A stretch of 64,000 nucleotides of DNA from Methanoregula sp. GTDB lineage: Archaea > Halobacteriota > Methanomicrobia > Methanomicrobiales > Methanospirillaceae. This document shows, piece after piece, positions 8,114 through 17,811 of the stretch. The notes under the pieces are model-generated. The model saw nothing but the letters and a program-made list of their open reading frames with translations, was not told the origin of the DNA and made no database searches. Location of the stretch: the NCBI GenBank assembly GCA_026625165.1, contig CP112999.1:124001-188000 (forward strand). Reading direction: 5' to 3'. A program made the position numbers and the translations under genes. The stretch's first letter is position 1. Each line of letters begins with the position of its first letter.

Positions 8114-11100
8114 CTATAATTTATACCGGATTTTGTCAAGCCTCCCGCGCCTTCCTTTAAGGTATAGGATAGCAATAATCGCTATGATAATCAATATCAG
8201 ATACAGGTTTTTAACCGCAATACCTGCAATAAATATCACCATATTATAGAAAATCCCTAACGGGCTTGACGGTGAGGGGGTCGGGATTGTTTCGGGAGGT
8301 ACCTCCATGGTTACTGATGCTGTGACTGGGACTTTTGACGGTATTGCGCTGGAGAAAAGTGCGATGCAGCAGAAATGGGAAACTGAAGTTGAGACTGTAC
8401 CGGATTTGGTGTCATAGGTTGTCGGAAGATCGATCCATGATCCTGATTTTGCATCGAATTGACTAATAGTGTATTGCTGGCTCCACTGGGCATTGGGGGG
8501 GGTAAAGGTGATCGTGACTGATGGTGAAAATGTAGCGCCGTCTGGCTGGAAGTTATAAGCAAGCCCTGCAAACGAGAGAGTATTCGGAGATGGCATCCCA
8601 AAAATATGATGAACAGAAAGCGTTTCGATGCTTACTGATGATAGGGGGTTGCCGCCAGAATCAAATGCGGTCACCCCCTGACCAATGGCGATTGTTGCGA
8701 ACTGGTCAGCAGATTCCAGCACTGTTGTCTGGGTCACCACCCCCTGATCGTTGATATAGAGGTCGGCGCTCTTTGCAGTTGGTGCAGCGGGATTGGCCTC
8801 CGGCTGGTTCTGCGACGGCTGGTTCTGCTGGGAGCCAAGACCCTGCCCCGTACTCTTCCCGTCGCCCGTATCGGCTCCGGACTCAGAACCGGCAGACTGC
8901 TGGCTTGCTCCGGAATGGTCCGTGGCACCAAGATAGGCCATCTGAAAGACGTTGCCGGAGCCGGAGAGCTTGGCGAGGGCAAATTTGGACATATAAGAAA
9001 TCTGGGAAGGTATCTCAACTTCGAAGAATTCTAAATTATTAACGCCATCATGACCAACAAATACAGGTTTGAGAACTGTTCCCCACAATTTGTCGCAGGT
9101 ATCCCAGCCCATCATAATAACAAAGGTCTTATCCCGTCCATCAGGAAGTGACGTTGAACCCTGTACCCAATCTGAGGCCACACTCATATTTACAAAAGCA
9201 TGAGATGGTGCAGTAATACCAGATCTGGTGGTATTCAGGGTGTATGCAACATTCTTGGAACTGAATCCCGATCCTTGGATAATGTTTTCAAAATTCGTGT
9301 TATCCGTAGGTATTGTCCCGTTCCAGATCTCTGAATACAACATTGCAGGTATAGTATACCTGTTGTGGTGCATTTCATAGTTGACCGGGAGATTTGAACC
9401 GATTTCTGCGGGAAATCCTGTTGGAGTAAGATCCTTTATTTGGAGAATCACATGGGTGATATTTCCTATATAATTCGGGGCTGTAAATGAGAATCCGTCT
9501 GAATCTGAAACCAGCGTCAGGTTCTGCCAGCCAAACACATCAGGGGGGCGTGTTATGAGAATCGTTGGATCTGGATTAACTGATGGAATGGCCCCGGAAT
9601 TTATCGTTATTTGCTGGTTTGATCCAATTGTGGATGCCGTGAGCCCTGCAATATTAGTTGTGGCAAGGGAATGGGCTCCGGCCTTGACTATGATGTAATT
9701 TGGTTCTGTTGTGACACCCGGCCCATAGATATTCGTGGCGGTCAGTGAGACAGAATACCTCCCCGGTGTGTTGTAAATATATGTGTGATTCTGATTGGTG
9801 GAGGTTCCAAGATCTCCGAAATCCCATGCCCAGCCTGTTGGTGCTCCGGTTGCTGATCCGTTAAAGACCACCGTGAGAGGGGCTATTCCTTCCCGCGGAC
9901 TTCCAATTATACTCGGAATTGGCGCTGCACCAACGGATATGCGATGGACCAAAGCACCGGTCGTTGTATTACGGCAGTGCGGTGAACCTGCAGTCAGTTC
10001 AACATCATACGTACCTCCTGTGGAGAATGTGTGAGCCGGGCTCTGTGCTGTTGAGGTTGTTCCATCGCCGAATTTCCAGAGCCAGTGGGTTGGTGAATTT
10101 GTTGAAGCATCGGTAAACTGAACTGCCAGAGGAGGTGCCCCCGAAGTAATATTTTCAGTGTAGAGGGCTGCCGGGCAGGAGACAACAGTTCCATACGTAT
10201 ACATGTAAATCTGGGTTGGTGCTCCCCGGTCGTCCTGCCAGATGATATGGTTGTCTGAGTTCAATCCGGGTTTCCAGTCCGGAGGAATAGAGTTACGAAC
10301 AAGTGAACTCGTGGTTGTTATTATTAATTCAGGAGGAAGGGACGAATCGAAAAATGCAAGATCATAATTCGGGTCCCCGACAATCTGATCATCCATCCAG
10401 ATCAAATAAGTACTGCATACAGCTGGAGAGATCTTGTTGGAACCTGCTACAGTAACCTGTTGTGCAGGGCCACCGACCGATAGGTCATACTTGAAAATAT
10501 CGAAAGATCCCCCACCCGAATCACCTGACCATGCAATCAGATCGCTATTGATAACCGGAGGAAATTGCGTTAATCCCCCACCATTAAATATTTCAGTGGT
10601 TGGCCATGGAGGGGGAGATCCGGTATCAATCATATAAATATCCCCCTCAGCATTCATTCGCTTATCAAGCCAGACAACCCTGTCGCTACCGATGGATGGC
10701 CATGTCTGGTCAGAATCACCTGTACCCGGCGTCAGGATATGCCAGTTGCCCCCGGTCAGGTCGAACATGTCGACATCTGAGTGGCCGGCGGTAACATTCT
10801 CCCAGACAATCTTGTTACCGGAGACTGCCGGATGTATTTTCTGTGAAACACCAGTGAGTGGAAGGCGGTTTGTGGTACCGTCATAGGAATCAAGATCCGT
10901 GTAATAAATGTCATAAGTCCCCACACCATCCCATTCGTACCAGACAACGCGATCACCACTGATGCCGGGCTCTTTGGCAAACGAAAGTGTTTTTCGCAGC
11001 GTTATTTCGACACCGGTCTGGTAATTATAGGCAATAATTGACTGGTTTGAATTATCTTCCCAGACGATCCATTGATCGCCGATTGCCGGGTTAATATTTG

Positions 11101-11236
11101 AATGGATCTGGAGATCCGTAGAGATCATCGTTTCAGTACCGACTGCCAGGACATGCCCGTTAACCAGCAGGGAAAATACTAAGGTTGTAACTATGAATTT
11201 AAAAAGAGAAAAATTAGTATTTCTTTGAGGATCCAT
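8114..11236 (-). CDS. Large surface protein: beta-propeller repeats, two PKD domains, C-terminal membrane anchor
   Basis: A 1040-residue secreted protein. Residues about 10-33 form a signal peptide. From about 40 to 350 there are six or seven TolB-like propeller repeats with the recurring pattern I-GD-(R/W)IVW-D(N/K)R----DIY-YD. Two PKD domains follow (about 356-440 and 445-525), each with the WDFGDG-like core (WLWKFGDGTTST; WAWDFGDLGTST). A beta-rich region (about 530-745), a Gln/Ser/Asn-rich linker (about 765-805) and another beta domain (about 810-980) precede a single transmembrane helix near 1000-1027 and a basic tail GRRGR. Such architecture is typical of methanogen cell-surface adhesins or S-layer-associated proteins. 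It lies 12 bases downstream of the calpain-like peptidase gene, so the two are probably cotranscribed. Confidence 0.85.
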   Translation of the reverse strand: MDPQRNTNFSLFKFIVTTLVFSLLVNGHVLAVGTETMISTDLQIHSNINPAIGDQWIVWEDNSNQSIIAYNYQTGVEITLRKTLSFAKEPGISGDRVVWYEWDGVGTYDIYYTDLDSYDGTTNRLPLTGVSQKIHPAVSGNKIVWENVTAGHSDVDMFDLTGGNWHILTPGTGDSDQTWPSIGSDRVVWLDKRMNAEGDIYMIDTGSPPPWPTTEIFNGGGLTQFPPVINSDLIAWSGDSGGGSFDIFKYDLSVGGPAQQVTVAGSNKISPAVCSTYLIWMDDQIVGDPNYDLAFFDSSLPPELIITTTSSLVRNSIPPDWKPGLNSDNHIIWQDDRGAPTQIYMYTYGTVVSCPAALYTENITSGAPPLAVQFTDASTNSPTHWLWKFGDGTTSTAQSPAHTFSTGGTYDVELTAGSPHCRNTTTGALVHRISVGAAPIPSIIGSPREGIAPLTVVFNGSATGAPTGWAWDFGDLGTSTNQNHTYIYNTPGRYSVSLTATNIYGPGVTTEPNYIIVKAGAHSLATTNIAGLTASTIGSNQQITINSGAIPSVNPDPTILITRPPDVFGWQNLTLVSDSDGFSFTAPNYIGNITHVILQIKDLTPTGFPAEIGSNLPVNYEMHHNRYTIPAMLYSEIWNGTIPTDNTNFENIIQGSGFSSKNVAYTLNTTRSGITAPSHAFVNMSVASDWVQGSTSLPDGRDKTFVIMMGWDTCDKLWGTVLKPVFVGHDGVNNLEFFEVEIPSQISYMSKFALAKLSGSGNVFQMAYLGATDHSGASQQSAGSESGADTGDGKSTGQGLGSQQNQPSQNQPEANPAAPTAKSADLYINDQGVVTQTTVLESADQFATIAIGQGVTAFDSGGNPLSSVSIETLSVHHIFGMPSPNTLSFAGLAYNFQPDGATFSPSVTITFTPPNAQWSQQYTISQFDAKSGSWIDLPTTYDTKSGTVSTSVSHFCCIALFSSAIPSKVPVTASVTMEVPPETIPTPSPSSPLGIFYNMVIFIAGIAVKNLYLILIIIAIIAILYLKGRRGRLDKIRYKL

Positions 11237-11248
11237 AACCTGATCCCT

Positions 11249-12781
11249 TCATGTAAACCTCACCCATCCGATTCCTTGGAATGTGGACTCGAACCATTCC
11301 TGTTTAAGACCGAACAGACCATCGGTTCTGATAGAATTATCCTGTAGTTTCCCAAGATATTGAGTAATATTTGCTTTGGGGGTCCAGATACCATTTGCGA
11401 GTTTGTCCCATCCCAGTGCAGTAATATCTCCGGCATAATTCTTTCCCCATGGGTTGCGGAGGACTATGTATTTACCAGCACCGTTTGTTAGGGTTCCGAG
11501 GACAGAATAGGTATGTCTGGATGCGATGGTAGTGTCAGAATAACTGGCATCACCAGGAATCGGGTCATCAGGAATCTGATTTCCGGGATCGTAGGTCCAT
11601 GCAACTGTCGGGTACTTGGTCTTTGAAGAATTGCCATTTATTACAGCATTGTATTTTATTAGGATATCATAACTGTGCATGTATTGAACCGGGTTTGTAT
11701 TTGGTATTTTCAGAATAGGATTGTCATTGTTTCTTATATCGCGGATGAGAAATGCTGAGGGAAAATTCGTAATATTGTTTGTGCTGAAATCATATTTTTT
11801 CCCGGTCAGATTGAAAAGGGAATTGAGGGGGCTCCCATCGGATAAAGTACCAATATCCAGATCTCCGGATTGCCGCCCTTCAATAGGGGATCCATCAGGT
11901 GCATACATCAGATCTGAAACGAGTGGTTTTGGGAGGAGTTGGTTAGTTACCAGAAAGTTATGGAATTTCGCGTATGCCTTTTCATATACTGAAGGATAGC
12001 TCTCATTTTGCTCCGTAGGCGAAGCATATACCGGCAGATTGTTCACATCAAGGATAATTCTTGAGTCAACACTGCTGTCATAAGACTGTTTGACTCCATT
12101 CAAATCTTTATAATAAAATCTGATTGTAAAAGGTTCATTGGTCAGATCCAAGGGGCATTTTGCTGCACCAATTGCTGTATAGTTCATCCATGTGTTTGAA
12201 TAAAGAGCAGCAATAAAATAGCAATCAATACTGGCTCCCTGCACACAATCATTAATCATCTGTCTTTCATCAGCTGGCGCCGGGCGGTAAACAAACGAAG
12301 GATTGGACGGTGCTTTTTGAATTTTTTTAGGACTTCCCCTGTTTTTTGCCGCGGCTCCAACCTGAGCATTTGTAGCAAACATGGGTAAGAAAAAGAGGAT
12401 TGGATTTAATGCCATAAATGAGCCTGATGAAAAAGAACTTTTTTTCATGATTTCCATCAGTTTATTTGCTACCAATTTGGGAGAATATATTAGTGCATTG
12501 TTTTTGGAATTAAATATTAGATTATACGGCATTCCAAAAGCCTGGATCAATTCCCGATCCGCCTTAATGAGATTGACCTCATATCCAAGGATCATCCGGG
12601 CGACAACGAAAGGATTTGCAGCACCAATATGACAATGGGATTTTTCATTATCTTTATCCCAATTTGGATTTTCTGTCCAACCTCCGTCACCAAACACTTT
12701 CTTTACAAAACCTCTGTCAGCCACCATTGGTTTTTTCATCGAGCCTGAAACAGTATCCCTCATTTTGAAGTTGTCCGACAT
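11249..12781 (-). CDS. Calpain-like (C2 family) cysteine peptidase
   Basis: A 510-residue protein with the papain-fold calpain triad visible: Cys187 in VQGASIDCYFIAAL, His423 in RHTYSVLGT, and Asn443 in VLRNPWG. The spacing and the DCYF, H-YS, RNPWG signatures match calpain catalytic subdomains. About 175 residues precede the catalytic core and show no recognised domain; a hydrophobic stretch at about 120-137 could be a membrane segment, but there is no classical signal peptide. Substrate is unknown. Its immediate neighbour is the giant surface protein (12-base gap), so surface-protein processing is a reasonable inference. Calpain-like peptidases are uncommon in archaea. Confidence 0.82.
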   Translation of the reverse strand: MSDNFKMRDTVSGSMKKPMVADRGFVKKVFGDGGWTENPNWDKDNEKSHCHIGAANPFVVARMILGYEVNLIKADRELIQAFGMPYNLIFNSKNNALIYSPKLVANKLMEIMKKSSFSSGSFMALNPILFFLPMFATNAQVGAAAKNRGSPKKIQKAPSNPSFVYRPAPADERQMINDCVQGASIDCYFIAALYSNTWMNYTAIGAAKCPLDLTNEPFTIRFYYKDLNGVKQSYDSSVDSRIILDVNNLPVYASPTEQNESYPSVYEKAYAKFHNFLVTNQLLPKPLVSDLMYAPDGSPIEGRQSGDLDIGTLSDGSPLNSLFNLTGKKYDFSTNNITNFPSAFLIRDIRNNDNPILKIPNTNPVQYMHSYDILIKYNAVINGNSSKTKYPTVAWTYDPGNQIPDDPIPGDASYSDTTIASRHTYSVLGTLTNGAGKYIVLRNPWGKNYAGDITALGWDKLANGIWTPKANITQYLGKLQDNSIRTDGLFGLKQEWFESTFQGIGWVRFT

Positions 12782-13045
12782 CGATCATTACCTCCCTTCC
12801 TGCCGATCCGCATAATAACAATACAGTTGTTTGAAAGATAGATCGGATCAATGTATACTTTCATTCAGGGTTGATAAATTTTTTCTATAATTATAATCAG
12901 CAATTTAAGATCAGCATTTTAAGGGATAATTCAAGGATTTTGGAATATTCCTTAAAAGGTATTGGGAACGTAAATAACCAAAAATATTGAAAATAAAATA
13001 GAATCTTTCGAAAAGATTTGAAATATGATCTCACTTCACTACTCA

Positions 13046-13190
13046 AATAAGCTTCTTAACCTTGTCCGGCACTGCCCCGTCTATCCCTATGGAAGGTCGA
13101 CGCCCTTGGCCAGCCGGAGACGATTTGCCATGTCCTCTTTTGACCTCGATACAAACTGGATGCGCTCTCCCATTTCTTCAGTCTAATGGA
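13046..13190 (-). pseudogene. Possible remnant of an unidentified gene
   Basis: On the minus strand, codons starting near 13182 read as a charged helical peptide (GERIQFVSRSKEDMANR, then LRLAKGVDLP) up to an in-frame TAG, and the reading continues convincingly only after a shift of one base (GIDGAVPDKVKKLI, then TGA). The pattern of one stop plus one frameshift suggests decay of a formerly functional C-terminus. The family is not recognised. Chance similarity to coding sequence cannot be excluded at this length. Confidence 0.3.
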
Positions 13191-13531
13191 CCTCCAAGGA
13201 TCCAACCGCGTTTGATGTGAATAATTGCATTGACTGTATTCTCGAAAAAGAATTCCTTCATCCAGAGAATCCTTGTAAGATATCGACTGGGTTTTTTATA
13301 GGGCTCAGAAAAATCTGTGGGAACCAACACTTATTTGAACATCACAGGCCTCCGTTGTTGGTTACACCCACCCTCTTCAAAATTGAAGTATCCATGTACT
13401 ATCGACGGGAAACAATATTTTCCTGCTGATGCTCTATATCAATCGCTGTTCATACGGTATTTCACAAGGAGTCCATTTTTGTAAAATCACCAGTTTTTAA
13501 TAGCATCACGCAATACTCCTACTATTCATGA

Positions 13532-13553
13532 TTTGGGATGGAAATGTCCCAAA
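13532..13553. promoter_or_regulatory. Dyad upstream of the V-type ATPase operon
   Basis: Two perfect 7-base arms, TTTGGGA and TCCCAAA, are separated by 8 bases and lie 67 bases upstream of the first gene of the V-type operon. The dyad could be an operator for a repressor or activator. It lacks the T-run expected of a terminator. The assignment rests on symmetry and position only. Confidence 0.4.
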
Positions 13554-13592
13554 ACGGGATCGACCTGAGAAAATTGTTTTGCACTTCCCTGG

Positions 13593-13613
13593 TATACTAT
13601 AAAAATTAAGGAG
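13593..13613 (+). promoter_or_regulatory. TATA-like element and Shine-Dalgarno of V-type subunit E
   Basis: A tatactataaaa stretch (13593-13605) directly precedes an AAGGAG (13608-13613) seven bases before the ATG at 13621. The ribosome site decides the start of subunit E. If the AT stretch were an archaeal TATA box, transcription would begin near the start codon and the ribosome site would be lost, so either the true promoter is further upstream or the element is a relic of a bacterial minus-10. Confidence 0.45.
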
Positions 13614-13620
13614 TTTTTAT

Positions 13621-14232
13621 ATGGCTGAGGATATAAGAGACCTGATCGAAAAAATCAATCGGGAAGGGATTAGGGCTGCGGAAAAAAAGGCTCAGGAGAT
13701 AGAGGCTGCGGCAAAAAAAGAAGCCGATGACATTCTTGCTCATGCAAGGCTTGAGGCAGACAGAATTATTGCTGCCGCTCAGGACAGAATAGGCCGTGAA
13801 GACGAAAAAGAGAAGGTCCGGCTTGCCCAAGCAGGAAGGGACATGCTTCTTTCCTTAAGAAAAGAAATTACCTCGATGCTTGAGAGCATTATGGTTTGGG
13901 AAATCCGGCAGGCTTTAACCCCAGAGGCAATATTCAACCTTATATCCGGAGCAGCAAAGCAATATGGCGCCGGGGAAATTAGGGATATTACGGTTTTTCT
14001 GAATAAAGAGGACCTGGATGCCTTAGAAAAACATTTCCTGCACAAACTGAAAGAAGAAACGAAGAAAAATATTATTTTGAGGTCTTCGGAAGAAATTTCA
14101 GGTGGTTTTACCATAAGTTTTGATGATGGAAAATCCTGCTATGATTTTTCCGATAAAGCCCTGGCAGAATATATCGGTACATATCTCAAACCGAAATTAA
14201 ACAAGACTCTTCAGGAGGCAATCAAGGGATGA
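13621..14232 (+). CDS. V-type ATPase subunit E (peripheral stalk), bacterial type
   Basis: The 203-residue protein has a long charged N-terminal coiled coil (about 1-85, alternating KAQEIEAAAKKEADDILAHA heptads) and a globular C-terminal domain, the architecture of the V/A-type peripheral stalk subunit E. It is the first gene of a tight seven-gene operon. Sequence resemblance to the native subunit E at 25065 is low. No separate subunit G/H gene is present in this operon, so either another protein pairs with it or the stalk is composed differently, as in the chlamydial/spirochaetal operons that have the same order. Codon use is AT-richer than the housekeeping genes around. Confidence 0.8.
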   Translation: MAEDIRDLIEKINREGIRAAEKKAQEIEAAAKKEADDILAHARLEADRIIAAAQDRIGREDEKEKVRLAQAGRDMLLSLRKEITSMLESIMVWEIRQALTPEAIFNLISGAAKQYGAGEIRDITVFLNKEDLDALEKHFLHKLKEETKKNIILRSSEEISGGFTISFDDGKSCYDFSDKALAEYIGTYLKPKLNKTLQEAIKG

Positions 14233-14238
14233 AATAAG

Positions 14239-14769
14239 ATGGCAGATCTTTATACATATTTAATCGCAAGCCTGCCGATGCTGCATTTCGGAATGAAGCC
14301 GCCATTCTCTTTTGAGCGGTTCCTTGAAATATGTCGCCCTCTAATCCCAACAGAAGATTTTCAACTGTTACGTGCCCTCCCGCAACCCGAACAATATTTT
14401 ACAAAAGGCAGAAGACCCAGGATTATCCGGAAATGGATCGGGTTCGATGTTGCCTTAAGAAATGAACTGGTTAAGATACGTGCTACCAGAAAACACGTTG
14501 AGCCTGCGACATACCTGCGCCCTGAAGGCTCCAGCAGTTCTTCCCTTGCCCCTGCAATTGTGGCAGCGACCATCAATACTTCTGTTCTTGAGCGCGAGAA
14601 GGCACTGGATGAAACACGCTGGAAAGCTTTGGACGAGCTGGCAACAGGCCATTATTTTGATCTGGATTTTCTGATAACCTATGCCTATAAGTTATCGATA
14701 CTGGAACGATGGGAGAAAATACACAATGCAGACAGAACAATCCTGCTTAAACAAGCTTTACAGCATTAA
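14239..14769 (+). CDS. DUF2764-like protein, probable C-subunit equivalent of V-type ATPase
   Basis: A 176-residue protein beginning MADLYTYLIASLPMLHFGMKPPFSFERFLEIC, which matches the YYFLVASLPdL--d-KPP-S-eeFle-C pattern of DUF2764, a family found between subunits E and A in bacterial V-ATPase operons (Chlamydia, spirochaetes, Bacteroidetes). The rest is helical with a serine-rich loop (about 96-101). In those operons no canonical subunit C is present, and this protein is thought to take the central-stalk socket position. It starts seven bases after subunit E and ends 10 bases before subunit A. The functional role is inferred from position and family, not from motifs. Confidence 0.75.
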   Translation: MADLYTYLIASLPMLHFGMKPPFSFERFLEICRPLIPTEDFQLLRALPQPEQYFTKGRRPRIIRKWIGFDVALRNELVKIRATRKHVEPATYLRPEGSSSSSLAPAIVAATINTSVLEREKALDETRWKALDELATGHYFDLDFLITYAYKLSILERWEKIHNADRTILLKQALQH

Positions 14770-14779
14770 CGGAGAATAA

Positions 14780-16516
14780 ATGACAGCACCAAGAAAAGGC
14801 CGTATTACCAAAATCAACGGTAACATGGTCACTGTCAGGTTCGATTCTCCGGTCATGCAGAATGAGGTTGCCTATATCCTGCACGCAGGAGAGCGGCTTA
14901 AATCAGAAATCATCCGTGTGCACGGCAACCTTGCGGAGATGCAGGTCTATGAGGCAACCAGCGGTTTAAAAATCGGCGAAGAGGTTGAGTTTACCGGAGA
15001 GCTTCTTTCGGTTGAATTGGGACCGGGGATGCTCGGCCAGATATTTGACGGCCTGCAGAATCCTTTGCCTGAGGTTGCCAGACAATGCGGCTTTTTCTTA
15101 AAACGTGGTGTATATATCGAGGCGCTTTCTGATACCCGGGTCTGGGATTTTACTCCTCTGGTAAAACCCGGGGACAGAGTACGGGCCGGGGATAAAATCG
15201 GATTTGTGGTCGAAAAAATTTTCAGGCACTACTGCATGGTCCCCTTTTCTTTATCGGGAAATTTTGAAATTGTTTTTATTGAAAATGCCGGCAGTTTCAC
15301 TATCCGCCAGCCGGTTGCTCAGATAAAAGAGCCTAACGGAAAAATCCATCCTGTATATTTAAGCCAGCATTGGCCTGTGAAAATCCCAATCAAGGCATAT
15401 GCCGAGAAACTCAAGCCCGGCGAACCTCTGGTTACCAGGATGCGGCTTATAGATTCGCTTTTTCCTGTGGCCCGTGGAGGGACGTATTGCATTCCCGGTC
15501 CTTTTGGGGCAGGGAAAACAGTTTTGCAGCAACTGACCAGCCGGCATGCCGAAGTTGATGTGGTAGTTATTGCCGCCTGCGGCGAGCGTGCCGGAGAAGT
15601 AGTTGAAACAATAAAGACATTCCCTGCCCTGATTGACCCCAGAACCAACCGGCCATTAAGCGACCGCACCGTGATTATCTGTAATACCAGCTCCATGCCT
15701 GTAGCAGCAAGGGAATCCAGCGTCTACACGGCAGTAACCATTGCCGAATATTACCGTCAGATGGGTCTTAACGTACTTTTACTTGCAGACTCCACATCCC
15801 GCTGGGCCCAGGCCATGCGCGAGATGTCAGGAAGGCTCGAAGAGATCCCCGGAGAAGAGGCATTTCCCGCATATCTGGAGTCGCGCATCGCCTCTTTCTA
15901 CGAAAGGGCAGGTGTGGTGCGTTTATATGACGGCTCTACCGGTTCGGTTACAATTGGCGGGGCAGTCAGCCCTGCAGGCGGAAACTTTGAAGAGCCGGTA
16001 ACCCAGGCAACATTGAAAGTAGTAGGTGCATTCCACGGGCTTTCCCGCAGCCGTTCCGATGCCCGCAGATACCCGGCAATCGATCCGTTAATCAGCTGGA
16101 GCAAGTACAGGAGTTTTATTGATGAGAAACAGGAGGAGCGGGGGCACGGGATCCTGCGCAAGGGTAACGATGTGGCACAGATGATGAAAGTTGTCGGAGA
16201 AGAAGGGACTTCGCTTTCCGATTACACAGACTACCTGAAAGGGGAATTTTTTGATTCTGTCTATCTGCAGCAGAATGCCTTTGACGCAGTTGATGAAGCT
16301 ACTCCAAGAGAACGGCAGATATATGTCTTTGATTTTATATACCGCATTATGGAATCGGAATTTTTCGTTGAAGATAAAGGTACGGCTTTACATTTTTTTC
16401 AGCAGCTCAGACAACTTTTTAAGGGATGGAATTCCGCTCCCTGGCAGAGTGAAGAATATGAGAAAACTGAGAAAGAAATCAGGGCGTTTTTGCTCAAGCG
16501 GTTAAAGAAAGGTTAG
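14780..16516 (+). CDS. V-type ATPase catalytic subunit A, bacterial type
   Basis: A 578-residue catalytic subunit with Walker A GPFGAGKT (about 239-246), the GER loop ([13 protein letters not shown]) and Walker [21 protein letters not shown] (about 333-352), followed by the [19 protein letters not shown] segment. The A-subunit-specific non-homologous insertion (about 110-200) is present. It hydrolyses or makes ATP in the A3B3 head. Compared with the native A subunit at 27019, the P-loop differs (GPFGAGKT here against GGFGTGKT there) and many blocks differ in sequence, so this is not a recent local duplicate. Spacing to subunit B is one base. Confidence 0.93.
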   Translation: MTAPRKGRITKINGNMVTVRFDSPVMQNEVAYILHAGERLKSEIIRVHGNLAEMQVYEATSGLKIGEEVEFTGELLSVELGPGMLGQIFDGLQNPLPEVARQCGFFLKRGVYIEALSDTRVWDFTPLVKPGDRVRAGDKIGFVVEKIFRHYCMVPFSLSGNFEIVFIENAGSFTIRQPVAQIKEPNGKIHPVYLSQHWPVKIPIKAYAEKLKPGEPLVTRMRLIDSLFPVARGGTYCIPGPFGAGKTVLQQLTSRHAEVDVVVIAACGERAGEVVETIKTFPALIDPRTNRPLSDRTVIICNTSSMPVAARESSVYTAVTIAEYYRQMGLNVLLLADSTSRWAQAMREMSGRLEEIPGEEAFPAYLESRIASFYERAGVVRLYDGSTGSVTIGGAVSPAGGNFEEPVTQATLKVVGAFHGLSRSRSDARRYPAIDPLISWSKYRSFIDEKQEERGHGILRKGNDVAQMMKVVGEEGTSLSDYTDYLKGEFFDSVYLQQNAFDAVDEATPRERQIYVFDFIYRIMESEFFVEDKGTALHFFQQLRQLFKGWNSAPWQSEEYEKTEKEIRAFLLKRLKKG

Positions 16517-16517
16517 C

Positions 16518-17810
16518 ATGCAGAAATTATATACCAACATAATTCAGATTGCCGGGGACGTCATTACTGTCGAGGCAGAAAACGTAGGCAATACAGAGAT
16601 GGCCCAGGTGACGACAGGGCGGAGAACTTCCCTGGCCCAGGTCATCCGCCTTGACGGAAAAAAAGTATTTTTACAGGTTTTTGCAGGAAGCCGCGGCATT
16701 TCAACGGGCGATAAAGTCAGATTTTTGGGACACCCGATGCGAATCGCCACCGGTACAACTCTTTTAGGCCGGATTTTTAACGGGAGCGGTATGCCGCTGG
16801 ATAACGGGCCGGCACTTTCTGATAATCTCATCGATATCGGCGGCCCCCCGGTCAACCCGGTAAAAAGAATTATACCGGACAAGATGATTCGTACCGGAAT
16901 ACCCATGATAGATGTGTTCAACTCCCTGGTTGTGTCCCAGAAGCTCCCGGTTTTTTCCATTGCCGGCGAGCCATATAATGAATTACTGGCAAGCATAGCA
17001 ACACAGGCGGAAGTCGATATCATCATTTTAGGCGGCATGGGTTTAAAATACGACGATTACCTTTTCTTTAAAGACACCCTTGAAGAACACGGCGCTCTTT
17101 CCCATTCGATTGTGTTTATGCATACCGCAGCCGATCCGGTCGTGGAGTGCCTGCTTGTTCCGGATATCAGTCTGGCGGTTGCAGAAAATTTCGCCCTTGA
17201 GGGAAAACGGGTACTGGTATTATTGACGGATATGAGTAATTTCTGCGATGCGTTAAAAGAGATTGCCATTACCATGCAGCAGATCCCCTCCAACCGGGGA
17301 TACCCGGGCGACCTGTACAGCCAGCTGGCAGCGCGTTATGAAAAAGCAGTTGATTTTGATACCGCAGGCTCAATTACTATTCTTGCAGCAACCACGATGC
17401 CAGGAGATGATGTAACTCACCCGATTCCGGACAATACCGGCTATATTACGGAGGGTCAATTCTACCTTAAGAACGCCGTGATTGAGCCATTCGGGTCCTT
17501 AAGCCGTCTGAAGCAGCAGGTCAACGGCAAAACCCGTGATGACCACCGGACGATTATGGATACCATGATCCAGCTTTTTGCCGATTACCGCGAAACGCAG
17601 GAAAAGCAGGCCATGGGGTTTCAGATGAGTGCCTGGGACATCAAGCTTCTTAAATACGGAAAACTCTTTGAAGACAAAATGATGTCGCTAAAGGTGAATA
17701 TCCCGTTAGAGAAAGCGCTGGACCTGGGCTGGGAGATTCTGCACGATTGTTTCTCGCCCGACGAAACCGGGATTAAGAGATCCATGATAGACAAGCACTG
17801 GCCGAAATAG
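16518..17810 (+). CDS. V-type ATPase regulatory subunit B, bacterial type
   Basis: The 430-residue non-catalytic head subunit, shorter than the native B subunit (465). It keeps [20 protein letters not shown], the [22 protein letters not shown] region and the [19 protein letters not shown] segment that supplies the interface, while the Walker A region is degenerate ([18 protein letters not shown]), as expected for B subunits. The C-terminus ([20 protein letters not shown]) is of the bacterial type. It is separated from A by one base and from D by one base. Confidence 0.92.
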   Translation: MQKLYTNIIQIAGDVITVEAENVGNTEMAQVTTGRRTSLAQVIRLDGKKVFLQVFAGSRGISTGDKVRFLGHPMRIATGTTLLGRIFNGSGMPLDNGPALSDNLIDIGGPPVNPVKRIIPDKMIRTGIPMIDVFNSLVVSQKLPVFSIAGEPYNELLASIATQAEVDIIILGGMGLKYDDYLFFKDTLEEHGALSHSIVFMHTAADPVVECLLVPDISLAVAENFALEGKRVLVLLTDMSNFCDALKEIAITMQQIPSNRGYPGDLYSQLAARYEKAVDFDTAGSITILAATTMPGDDVTHPIPDNTGYITEGQFYLKNAVIEPFGSLSRLKQQVNGKTRDDHRTIMDTMIQLFADYRETQEKQAMGFQMSAWDIKLLKYGKLFEDKMMSLKVNIPLEKALDLGWEILHDCFSPDETGIKRSMIDKHWPK

Positions 17811-17811
17811 T

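Larger units (their letters stand above)
12782..13620. other. 839-base AT-rich intergenic region with decayed coding sequence
   Basis: No intact gene is seen here. The minus strand around 13046-13220 carries protein-like stretches broken by stops and a frame change: one frame reads EEMGERIQFVSRSKEDMANR before a TAG, and a neighbouring frame then reads GIDGAVPDKVKKLI to a TGA. These look like a decayed gene of unknown family. A plus-strand frame at 13217-13429 (70 codons) has no ribosome site and no recognisable content. The gap sits exactly at the upstream edge of the bacterial-type V-ATPase operon and may be the scar of its arrival (inference). Confidence 0.4.

Noticed and set aside
13217-13429. 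70-codon plus-strand frame in the gap before the V-type operon
   Set aside because: No ribosome site, no recognisable content, lies over decayed sequence.
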